From the IMG/VR virus record IMGVR_UViG_3300048837_000416, positions 1-23,354 of that record: 23,354 nt of DNA; one strand, given 5' to 3'. Shown in pieces: positions 14,110 through 19,955 of the stretch. The position numbers and the translations under genes were made by a program. Numbering within the stretch: position 1 is the stretch's first letter; each line of letters starts with the position of its first letter. Below the pieces are notes generated by a model that saw only the letters and a list, made by a program, of their open reading frames with translations, made no database searches and was not told the DNA's origin. Source of the DNA: a virus.

Positions 14110-14520
14110 TTAGGCGGGGATCGCCACAGGCGACAGGCTAAGCACGAGGGTCACGGTGGCCGTGCCCGTGCCCCAGAACAGCAGGTTGGGGATTTCGGTG
14201 GCCAGCAGATCGGCGTAGGGACAGATTGCCCCGGCGGTCGCGCTGAGCACGTAGGGCAAGCCTGCTACGGTGGTTGCACCGATGTTGATGCGGCTGCCGG
14301 GCCCGGCAATCTTCATAATGCCGCCGTTTGTGCCGTCGGTGATGGCGATGCCTGCGACTGCTGCGGTGTTGGCTGCGGATGCGTCGGCCAGCACATAGCG
14401 CAGGCTGCTATTGAGGTAAAGCACCTGCCCGCGGGTGATGGCTGCGCCACCGTATCCGTCGAACGGGCGCGCGCCGGACTGCCAATCGACGTTTCCGGCG
14501 GTGATGCTGAGATTTGTCAT
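14110..14520 (-). CDS. Capsid-cement/decoration-like protein, on the minus strand
   Basis: A 136-residue protein starting at ATG 14520 (minus), with a perfect GGAGG 8 bases upstream; an upstream in-frame start at 14622 lacks one. The sequence is small-residue- and beta-rich (GGAAITRGQVLYLNSS, RYVLADASAANTAAVAGIAI, GLPYVLSATAGAI). ITRGQVLYLNS followed by AAVAGIAITDG is the pattern of DUF2190-type capsid cement proteins, where a start strand is followed by a V(A)GVA segment. The same pattern is seen in the + strand cement gene at 15377 (IARGAIVNLES...GFLGVANE). It would lead a two-gene minus operon with the minor head gene. Function as decoration or fibre is inferred. Confidence 0.6.
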   Translation of the reverse strand: MTNLSITAGNVDWQSGARPFDGYGGAAITRGQVLYLNSSLRYVLADASAANTAAVAGIAITDGTNGGIMKIAGPGSRINIGATTVAGLPYVLSATAGAICPYADLLATEIPNLLFWGTGTATVTLVLSLSPVAIPA

Positions 14521-14580
14521 GAGGGAAGCCTCCGTTGTTTTGCAATTCGATGCTTTGAGCGTAGCGCTGGTGATGGCTGG

Positions 14581-14602
14581 TAACGCACGAGAATGTGCGT
14601 TA
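14581..14602. promoter_or_regulatory. Inverted repeat TAACGCAC...GTGCGTTA
   Basis: Perfect 8-bp arms (14581-14588 and 14595-14602) with a 6-base spacer GAGAAT; the right arm overlaps the TTATCGGAA element. It may be an operator shared by the divergent gene sets. Confidence 0.55.
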
Positions 14603-14646
14603 TCGGAAGCGAATAAAGACACAGTTAAGGTGAGATCAAAATAATT

Positions 14647-14688
14647 GGCGCAGGGTGATTGTGGGGACGCTTGCCGTCACCTTGCGCC
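14647..14688 (+). other. Long hairpin upstream of the scaffold gene
   Basis: GGCGCAGGGTGA (14647-14658) pairs with TCACCTTGCGCC (14677-14688) over 12 bp with one G-U pair and an 18-base loop. It is followed by GGAACCGTTTTA, a broken T-run, so it is either a weak terminator or a leader structure controlling scaffold and capsid expression. Confidence 0.55.
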
Positions 14689-14732
14689 GGAACCGTTTTA
14701 GTGGGGTGTGATGCCCCGGGGAGAATGGCGTG

Positions 14733-15335
14733 ATGCCGGACGATCAACAGACTAGCGATCAGCAGCAGCAGCAGCCGGTGGAGAGCGGGGGCAAATATAA
14801 CCCGTCTACGCTGGAAGATGCCCAGAAAATCATTGAGGCGCTGAGTAAGCGCGTGGCTGAGCGTGACGCCAGCCTTGACGAGATGAAGCGCACCAGCACG
14901 AGCTTATCGCAGCGTTTGAGTGACATCGAAAACGCGAATAAGAAGCGGCTGGAAGAAGAAGGCAACTGGGCAGAGCTGGCACGCCAGCGCGCCGCGGAGC
15001 TGGAGGCGATGAAGCCGTATCAGGAACGCGCGAAAACGCTGGAAGACGTGATCCGTCAATCGAATGAAGCGCGGCTGGCCAGAGTGCCGGAGAACATGCG
15101 CTCCATTGTGCCGACGGATTATGCGCCGGAAAAACTGCAAAGCTGGCTGAACGCTAATGAACGCCTGCTGATGCAGAAGCCCGCGCCGAATTTCGACGCC
15201 GGCGTGGGTGGCTCAAGCGGCAGCACCGGCGATGTTCAGGTGACGGATGAGGACCGGCAGGCGGCGGAGATCGCACGCTCGCAAGGTTATAACGTCAAGC
15301 CTGAAGACATCGCCAAACGCAGACTGAATAAATAG
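14733..15335 (+). CDS. Capsid scaffolding protein
   Basis: A 200-residue, strongly charged protein starting at ATG 14733 (GTG 14730 also possible) after CGGGGAG. Its layout is that of phage scaffolds: a disordered Gln-rich start (DQQTSDQQQQQPVESGGKY), a central coiled coil (residues ~28-110, with ENANKKRLEEEGNWAELARQ, a repeatedly seen scaffold motif) and a small basic C-terminal end (PEDIAKRRLNK) that usually grips the capsid protein. It directs prohead assembly and is then lost. Position just before cement and major capsid genes agrees. Confidence 0.85.
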   Translation: MPDDQQTSDQQQQQPVESGGKYNPSTLEDAQKIIEALSKRVAERDASLDEMKRTSTSLSQRLSDIENANKKRLEEEGNWAELARQRAAELEAMKPYQERAKTLEDVIRQSNEARLARVPENMRSIVPTDYAPEKLQSWLNANERLLMQKPAPNFDAGVGGSSGSTGDVQVTDEDRQAAEIARSQGYNVKPEDIAKRRLNK

Positions 15336-15376
15336 ACTGGCACGCCCGGTGAACGTGGGCGGCGAAAGGGCTTGAA

Positions 15377-15778
15377 ATGGCATTTCGTTATTGCGGCAGC
15401 ATCGACGGTAGTGAACCGATCCTGCGCCGTTTTGTGGTTAAGGACGAGGCAGTAATTGCCCGTGGGGCGATTGTGAATCTGGAAAGTGGTGAGGTTGACT
15501 TGGGCGCGACGAACGACACGGGCTTTTTGGGCGTGGCGAACGAGACCGTAGACAACACCGACGATGGGGAAACGATTGAGGTGATCACCAACCCGGGCGC
15601 GATCTATGCGGTGGTTGACGCAAACGCGCGTAAGGCTGGGGATTTGCTGGACATCGCTACCGGCGCGCTGGGCGTGACTACGTCCACCAATGCAGACCTC
15701 AAGGTGTGGTGTGACAGCACCGCAAGCGAACCGACACAGGTCATTTTCAACGACAATCGCGCCTTCAAGCAGGCTTAG
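15377..15778 (+). CDS. Capsid cement / head decoration protein (DUF2190-like)
   Basis: A 133-residue, beta-rich, acidic protein with AAAGGG upstream of ATG 15377. It shows the pattern of DUF2190-type head stabilisation proteins: a start strand (DEAVIARGAIVNLESGEVDL), then GFLGVANETVD and GETIEVITNPGAIYAVVDAN, and a GDLLDIATGALGVTTST end. Such proteins sit on capsid vertices or three-fold axes and strengthen the head. The gene lies directly before the major capsid gene, its usual place. Confidence 0.8.
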   Translation: MAFRYCGSIDGSEPILRRFVVKDEAVIARGAIVNLESGEVDLGATNDTGFLGVANETVDNTDDGETIEVITNPGAIYAVVDANARKAGDLLDIATGALGVTTSTNADLKVWCDSTASEPTQVIFNDNRAFKQA

Positions 15779-15801
15779 GCGCAGGGGACTGAGGTAATCT
15801 G

Positions 15802-16698
15802 ATGGTGATCAGCAACGCTGCATTTAAGTTCATGACCGATCTGGACCCTGTGCTTTCGGAAGTGTTCTTCCAGCGCTACACGGAACTACAGCCGATGCTG
15901 CTGGGGCCGGTGTGGGGCGTGCGTGAAAGCACGAAGGCCAGCGAAAACAGCATGCGCGTGGGGTCGTTTGGTGACCCGCAACCGTGGCAGGGACAGGTGC
16001 ACTATGACACCCCGGATATTGATTATCCGGTGAGCTGGAGCCACACCACCTACACGCTCGGGTTCAAGGTCACCAAAGAGTTCATTGAAGATAACCAGTA
16101 TTCGGAAATCTTCACGAGCGCGGCGAACCTTGGGCGCAGCTTCAACCGCAAGGTGCTGAAGGACGAGGCATCGGTGTTTAATAATGCGTTTGCCACGGTG
16201 GGCTATGACGGTAAGGTACTGGTGGCAACGGATCACCCGCGCAGCAAGACCGACAGCACCGCCACGAGCAACAGCATGGGCACCGTGGCGCTGACAGATG
16301 CGAATCTGGAAGCGGCGATTGTGAAGCTGGAAGAGCTGGGCGACGATCGCGGTGACGCGACAGGCGCGATGGCGACTCATCTGGTGGTTGGGCGTCAACT
16401 GCGCGCGACTGCGATCAAGCTGACCGGCAGCACGTTGGAGCCGGAAAGCGGCAACAACGCGGTGAACACGCACACCAGCATTATCCCGGTGGTGCACCCG
16501 ATGATCAGCGGCAAAAAATGGTACGTCATCGACGCTTCGATGGCACAGCAATCACTGCTGTGGTACTGGCGCGTACGCCCTGAGTTTGCAGCGGCAGAGG
16601 ACGAGAGCAGCACGCTCATTCGTTCGTTCTATGGCCGCATGCGCTACAGCATGGGATGGCAAGACTTCCGCTGGATCGTGGGCAGCAACGCAAGCTAG
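15802..16698 (+). CDS. Major capsid protein (HK97 fold, Mu gpT-like)
   Basis: A 298-residue protein starting at ATG 15802 with GAGG 7 bases upstream. It resembles the Mu-gpT-like branch of HK97-fold capsid proteins: SEVFFQRYTELQPMLLGPVW near the start, an early strand TYTLGFKVTKEFIEDNQYSE (the E-loop-proximal region), then the long spine helix (SFNRKVLKDEASVFNNAFAT), GKVLVATDHPRSK, a P-domain helix and a C-terminal FRWIVGSN strand. Length suits the family (~290-310) with no separate N-terminal delta domain, consistent with the scaffold being a separate gene. It forms the icosahedral shell. Confidence 0.88.
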   Translation: MVISNAAFKFMTDLDPVLSEVFFQRYTELQPMLLGPVWGVRESTKASENSMRVGSFGDPQPWQGQVHYDTPDIDYPVSWSHTTYTLGFKVTKEFIEDNQYSEIFTSAANLGRSFNRKVLKDEASVFNNAFATVGYDGKVLVATDHPRSKTDSTATSNSMGTVALTDANLEAAIVKLEELGDDRGDATGAMATHLVVGRQLRATAIKLTGSTLEPESGNNAVNTHTSIIPVVHPMISGKKWYVIDASMAQQSLLWYWRVRPEFAAAEDESSTLIRSFYGRMRYSMGWQDFRWIVGSNAS

Positions 16699-16716
16699 GC
16701 AGGCACTTGACCGCAA

Positions 16717-16748
16717 GCCCCCCAATACCCACGGGGGGCGTGACTTTT
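16717..16748 (+). terminator. Weak terminator or attenuator after the capsid gene
   Basis: GCCCCCC (16717-16723) pairs with GGGGGGC (16733-16739) across a 9-base loop, followed by GTGACTTTT. The broken T-run suggests partial stopping, fitting a strong capsid message with reduced downstream expression. Confidence 0.6.
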
Positions 16749-16762
16749 AAGGTAGGGACAAC

Positions 16763-17197
16763 ATGACTCTGACGAACTTCCCGAACGGGATGCAGTTTGG
16801 CGCAGTGGTGATCGACGATGACACGGTGACCATTGGCAGCACGGTGCTAGGCGCGAACGGTGTGACCGGCGGCGTGGCGCTGCCTAAGCAGGCGGTGACG
16901 GTGGCGGGACCGACGGCGATCACGCTGAAGAGCGGGCTGGTGCTGCTGGGGCGCACGGCAGGCGCGGCAGCGACTACACTGGCGGCCCCGACTGCGGGCA
17001 CGGATGACGGCAAGGTGCTGCACCTGCTGGCGACTACGGCGCAGGCGCACACGGTCACGGTGGCCGGTGGTGCGAACGGCGGCGGGGCGGCTGCTGATGT
17101 GGGCACATTCGGCGGCGCGATCGGCGATTGTGTGACTCTGGTGGCGTATGCCGGCGTGTGGTACGTGCTGGCGAATACAAACGTGACGTTCGCTTAA
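16763..17197 (+). CDS. Small beta-rich structural protein (head fibre or decoration-like)
   Basis: A 144-residue protein starting at ATG 16763 after AAGGTAGGG. It is nearly all small apolar residues and beta-prone: GAVVIDDDTVTIGSTVLGAN, AITLKSGLVLLGRTAGAAAT, GKVLHLLATTAQAHTVTVAG and GAIGDCVTLVAYAGVWYVLA. The last segment resembles tails of surface-exposed phage structural proteins. No family is recognised; position after the major capsid gene and before connectors points to a capsid decoration or fibre. It is one of three decoration-like proteins in the head region. Confidence 0.6.
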   Translation: MTLTNFPNGMQFGAVVIDDDTVTIGSTVLGANGVTGGVALPKQAVTVAGPTAITLKSGLVLLGRTAGAAATTLAAPTAGTDDGKVLHLLATTAQAHTVTVAGGANGGGAAADVGTFGGAIGDCVTLVAYAGVWYVLANTNVTFA

Positions 17198-17222
17198 CCC
17201 GCGAGAAACGGACTTATCGGAA

Positions 17223-17624
17223 ATGACCTTCACCTATACCCCGGCAACCCCGAACGACATCACCCGCGCACGGTTTCACCTTGGCGATACGGTTGAGGCC
17301 GCGGCGATCTTCAGCGATGAGGAAATCACGTTTGCGATCGACGAGAGCGATGGCGCGTGGAAGGCCGCCGTGGTGCTGTTGATTGAGAGCGTGATTGCGC
17401 GGCTGGCGACTGAGCCGGACATGACCGCGGACTGGCTGCGCGTGGACTGGCGGCGGAGTGCGGAGAACTGGCGCGCGCTGCTGCTGGACAAGAAGCGGCG
17501 CTTCACCAACTTTGTGGTGGGGTCTAGCGGCGGGAAACACGCATGGCGGCCTGACAGCCTGCTGCACACTGAGCCGGATTATTTGCGGCAGTGGCCGCTG
17601 AATGACTGGTGTGATGATGACTAG
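17223..17624 (+). CDS. Head-tail connector / adaptor protein
   Basis: A 133-residue protein. ATG 17223 lies directly after a TTATCGGAA element. The N-terminus is the pattern of head-completion adaptors: RARFHLGDTVEAAAIFSDEE, then a helix AWKAAVVLLIESVIARLATE, in which (L/F)xLGDT precedes a short loop and IFSDEEI. The helical C-terminus carries basic residues (LLLDKKRRFTNFVV) and ends acidic. It would bind the portal and start the neck, as SPP1 gp15 does. The stop overlaps the next gene. Confidence 0.75.
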   Translation: MTFTYTPATPNDITRARFHLGDTVEAAAIFSDEEITFAIDESDGAWKAAVVLLIESVIARLATEPDMTADWLRVDWRRSAENWRALLLDKKRRFTNFVVGSSGGKHAWRPDSLLHTEPDYLRQWPLNDWCDDD

Positions 17625-17994
17625 CGGGATCGGGCGGGCGGCGGCGCTGATGCGGCTGCGGGTGCAGGCGCTTTTGACCGATACGTGCGTGATTGAGCGC
17701 GAAACGGCGGGGGTGGGCACGATGGGCGAACCGCTGCACCAGTGGGGTGTGGTGGTGGCTGATGTGCCGTGCAGGGTGATCACCGGGGCGCGGCGGAGCG
17801 GGGCGGGGTATCAGAACATCGGATCGACGGAGAGCATGATTGAGCGCTTCCGTTTAATCACACCGGTGGGTACACCGTTCGCGGTTGATGACCGCGTGCA
17901 GTTGAGCGATGGCACGGTGTATCAGGTGGTGGAAGTGGTCGATCAGCTTACTGACGCGGTCGATACGCAGGCCATTATTGTGAGGGCGCGATGA
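17614..17994 (+). CDS. Head closure (stopper) protein
   Basis: A 126-residue protein. ATG 17614 (overlapping the adaptor end) is preferred; ATG 17617 and ATG 17602 are in-frame options and none has a strong ribosome-binding site, consistent with translational coupling. It is beta-rich: LLTDTCVIERETAGVGTMGE, WGVVVADVPCRVITGA, ERFRLITPVGTPFAVDDRVQ and TVYQVVEVVDQLT, the usual layout of SPP1-gp16/HK97-gp7-like stoppers with strands around an Ig-like barrel. The gene order adaptor, stopper, gp10-like, terminator, tube is canonical and supports it. Confidence 0.7.
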   Translation: MMTSGIGRAAALMRLRVQALLTDTCVIERETAGVGTMGEPLHQWGVVVADVPCRVITGARRSGAGYQNIGSTESMIERFRLITPVGTPFAVDDRVQLSDGTVYQVVEVVDQLTDAVDTQAIIVRAR

Positions 17995-18404
17995 CTGACA
18001 TCAAGATCGACACGAGCGGGCTGGATAAGCTGCTGGCTAAGCTGGACAGCACGGTTGATCACTGGCTGGCGGGTGTGGCGGAGTCAATCGTGACGGATGT
18101 GAAGCTGTCGTTTGGCACTTCACCCGATGGGCGCAGTTATACCCGTGGGAGCATCAGCCACGTGGCCAGCCAGCCCGGATACCCGCCGAATGTGGACACG
18201 GGCACGCTGCGGGCGAGCATCCGGCACGAGAAGCGCGGCCCCTATGAATATTGGGTGATGGACGGGGTGGAATACGGCATCTGGCTGGAAGATGGGACGC
18301 CGAACATTGCCCCGCGCCCGTTTATGCGGCCTGCGTTTGACGCTGCAAGACGCCGGATTGAAGGCGACTTGGGCGCGGCGCTGGGACAGGAACTGGAGAA
18401 ATAG
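17991..18404 (+). CDS. HK97 gp10-like tail completion protein
   Basis: A 137-residue protein with an ATGA overlap to the stopper gene. It carries the family signature: a starting helix (GLDKLLAKLDSTVDHWLAGV), a central segment with tyrosines (RSYTRGSISHVASQPGYPPN), VDTGTLRASIRHEK (the conserved TGxLRxSI motif), a strand IWLEDGTPNIAPRPFMRPAF (the conserved R-P-F-x-P) and a C-terminal helix. It helps join the tail to the neck. Confidence is high because TGxLRxSI and PRPFMRPA are both intact. Confidence 0.85.
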   Translation: MTDIKIDTSGLDKLLAKLDSTVDHWLAGVAESIVTDVKLSFGTSPDGRSYTRGSISHVASQPGYPPNVDTGTLRASIRHEKRGPYEYWVMDGVEYGIWLEDGTPNIAPRPFMRPAFDAARRRIEGDLGAALGQELEK

Positions 18405-18406
18405 CG

Positions 18407-18838
18407 ATGGCATCGGCCACGGGGGCGCTTTACGAGATTTTATACCCGTACCTGCGGGATCTGGGCGGGGTGTGGGGACAGCGGGCGCAGCCGCTGGCGA
18501 TCGCCACGGCGGGGCTGGAGAAGCCCGCGCTGTTGTTTTTTGTGGCGAGCGCTGGACGCGGGGCGAGCGCACCCGTGCGAGACGTGCAAGAAATCACGCT
18601 GACGGTGAAGGTGGTGGCGCTGGACCTGCAACGGGCGGTAGACGGGCAGGGAGAGATCAGCGCGGCGCTGCACAACAGCGGGACGCAGGACGTTAACCCG
18701 CGGCTGCCCGCTCATGCGGGGTGGGTGGTGCGGACGGTTACGGAAGATCGCGCGGTGTGGTTTGAGGATTTCTTTGAGGGCACACAGCGTATTTATGAGG
18801 CCGGGTATCAATATCAGATCGTGATGGAGCGAATCTAA
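18407..18838 (+). CDS. Tail terminator protein
   Basis: A 143-residue protein starting at ATG 18407, two bases after the previous stop. The layout is that of tail terminators (SPP1 gp17/lambda gpU-like, DUF3168-like): helix GALYEILYPYLRDLG, strand KPALLFFVAS, strand TLTVKVVALDLQRAV, helix GEISAALHNS and a final strand pair including TQRIYEAGYQYQIVME. The YxxxYxYxIxM end is a common terminator motif. It caps the tail tube at a fixed length and meets the neck. Its TAATG overlap with the tube gene fits the operon style. Confidence 0.7.
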   Translation: MASATGALYEILYPYLRDLGGVWGQRAQPLAIATAGLEKPALLFFVASAGRGASAPVRDVQEITLTVKVVALDLQRAVDGQGEISAALHNSGTQDVNPRLPAHAGWVVRTVTEDRAVWFEDFFEGTQRIYEAGYQYQIVMERI

Positions 18839-19260
18839 TGCCTGAATACAACGGGAATGACATCCACATTCAGATGAACGCGGTGGATGTGGGCGCGCGC
18901 TGGCGCAGTTTTGAAATGACGCTGAACATCGGCGATGAGAACGTGAGCGCCGGGGCGGGCATCGACTGGGAAAAGCACGCGAGCAAGCTCAAGAACATCA
19001 GCGCGACGCTGACGCTGGTTTATGACGATACGGCAGCGGCCAACAATATCGCCGCGCTGGCCACGGCAAACGACATCGTCGCTATTGTTTATGGGCCAGA
19101 GGGGAATGCCACGGGTAAACCCAAGCACGAGCAGTCCTTCAAGGTCAACAGTGTGGAAGGGCCGAGCACCAACCATGACAAGACTCTGGTGGTGCTGACG
19201 TACAGCCTGATCAGCAGCGGCGTGCCTACGTCGAACATCTATGCCGGGGACACATTCTAA
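18838..19260 (+). CDS. Major tail tube protein
   Basis: A 140-residue protein overlapping the preceding stop by one base (TAATG). It is a single beta-barrel-type protein: NDIHIQMNAVDVGARWRSFE, then SAGAGIDWEKHASKLKNISA, TLTLVYDDTAAANNIAAL, IVAIVYGPEGNATGKPKHEQ and VVLTYSLISSGVPTSN. Strand-loop-strand order with a conserved GxxP-like pre-final strand (GPEGNATGKPK) and a final SxxxGVPT loop is like siphovirus tube proteins, which stack as hexamers around the tape measure. It precedes the tail-chaperone genes, as expected. Confidence 0.75.
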   Translation: MPEYNGNDIHIQMNAVDVGARWRSFEMTLNIGDENVSAGAGIDWEKHASKLKNISATLTLVYDDTAAANNIAALATANDIVAIVYGPEGNATGKPKHEQSFKVNSVEGPSTNHDKTLVVLTYSLISSGVPTSNIYAGDTF

Positions 19261-19679
19261 TGCCGCTAAAATTCGACTTCACACGGGTGGGGCGTGGTTG
19301 GAGTAACGAATTTTTCAAAACAATCACGCGGGCGGGCCGTGCTCAACTGGCGCTACAACGTCAGCTGAAGCCGGACGCTGATGCTGCGGAGATTGATGCC
19401 TTTTTGGACCGGCAAGACGCGGCGCTGGTGGAGATGGAGCGGATCGGTGACGAGCAGGCGGTGCTGCTGGCGCAGGTGCTGGTGGATGTGCCGGAAGACT
19501 GGTTGATTGAGGGCGCGCCGGATGATCTGGACTGGAATGCCGTGGAGTCTCTCGACTTCATCCAGAGCGATAAATACGGCGAGATATTAGAGATGCTGCG
19601 GACGCGGGACATCCCGCGTGATGATGCAAAAAACTCACGTGGGCATACGCACTCACCGCAAAAGCGCCGGGCTCGGTAA
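19260..19679 (+). CDS. Tail assembly chaperone, zero-frame product (gpG-like)
   Basis: A 139-residue protein overlapping the tube gene by one base. It is acidic and helical (LALQRQLKPDADAAEIDAFL, then RIGDEQAVLLAQVLVDVPED, and LDFIQSDKYGEILEMLRTRD), the usual gpG-like layout. Its last 16 residues, after the slippery site, are read in the zero frame (SRGHTHSPQKRRAR). Most ribosomes should make this form; a minor fraction slips to a longer product at 19628. It helps hold the tape measure in a state ready for tube assembly. Confidence 0.82.
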   Translation: MPLKFDFTRVGRGWSNEFFKTITRAGRAQLALQRQLKPDADAAEIDAFLDRQDAALVEMERIGDEQAVLLAQVLVDVPEDWLIEGAPDDLDWNAVESLDFIQSDKYGEILEMLRTRDIPRDDAKNSRGHTHSPQKRRAR

Positions 19680-19846
19680 GTTTTAGCAGTGACGAGATTG
19701 AGCGGATCGAAGACGCTCAACTGGTGCTGCTAGGGGTGCAGCCGAGTGAAGTGGCGCGTATGCCCATGCAGATGAAGTACGACATCTTATGCCTGCACGA
19801 CGCGCAGGAAGCGCTGAGGCGGGGCAAGCTGCCGGGGCAAAAGTGA
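19260..19846 (+). CDS. Tail assembly chaperone, -1 frameshift fusion (gpGT-like)
   Basis: A predicted 195-residue product sharing residues 1-124 with the gpG-like protein, then changing at A AAA AAC to the -1 frame and reading KLTWAYALTAKAPGSVSFSS followed by DEIERIEDAQLVLLGVQPSE and a helical end (LCLHDAQEALRRGKLPGQK) to TGA 19844-19846. The frame is open from the slip site onward, which a random overlap would rarely allow, and the downstream coding section has no start codon of its own with a good ribosome-binding site. gpGT-type fusions recruit tube subunits to the tape measure. Extended product is inferred, the slippery site is seen. Confidence 0.85.
19628..19634 (+). promoter_or_regulatory. 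Programmed -1 frameshift site A AAA AAC
   Basis: AAAAAAC is in the exact X-XXY-YYZ phase of the zero frame (gcA AAA AAC), the strongest class of tandem-slippage heptamer, placed near the 3' end of the first tail-chaperone gene, as in lambda G/GT and most siphophages. Confidence 0.88.
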
Positions 19847-19876
19847 AGCATCGCAGAATATTCTGCGGTGCTTTTT
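19846..19876 (+). terminator. Terminator after the tail chaperones
   Basis: AAGCA-T-CGCAGA...TCTGCG-G-TGCTT forms a stem of two 5-6 bp helices with one T-G wobble around an ATAT loop, followed by TTTTTT. Its left arm begins at the last base of the fusion stop. Its centre is the palindrome CAGAATATTCTG, also at 13015-13026. Confidence 0.85.
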
Positions 19877-19955
19877 TGTGCGTGTGCGTTGATTCGCGGG
19901 CATTGAGACACCATTAAAACAGCGCAAAGAAGGCCGATTATCGGAAGCGGTTCAT
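19877..19955 (+). promoter_or_regulatory. Gap before the tape measure with possible promoter
   Basis: Since a terminator stands upstream, the tape measure and tail-tip genes need read-through or their own promoter. TTGATT (19889-19894) and CATTAA (19912-19917) are 17 bases apart, a weak match. A TTATCGGAAGCG element (19938-19949) supplies GGAAG 8 bases before ATG 19956. Confidence 0.35.

Larger units (their letters stand above)
14521..14732. promoter_or_regulatory. Divergent intergenic region between inverted head pair and scaffold
   Basis: About 210 bases with no gene. It must carry signals for both the minus-strand head pair and the + strand scaffold. It holds two hairpins (14581-14602 and 14647-14688), a TTATCGGAAGCGAAT element (14600-14614) and the ribosome-binding sites GGAGG (minus, 14528-14532) and GGGGAG (plus). 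No strong -35/-10 pair was found by eye. Confidence 0.55.

Noticed and set aside
13873-14583. 236-codon open frame on the plus strand
   Set aside because: It overlaps both minus-strand head genes, which show family motifs (C-x2-C...HHNGRC) and a perfect GGAGG; the plus frame is an Arg/Cys/Gly-rich shadow.
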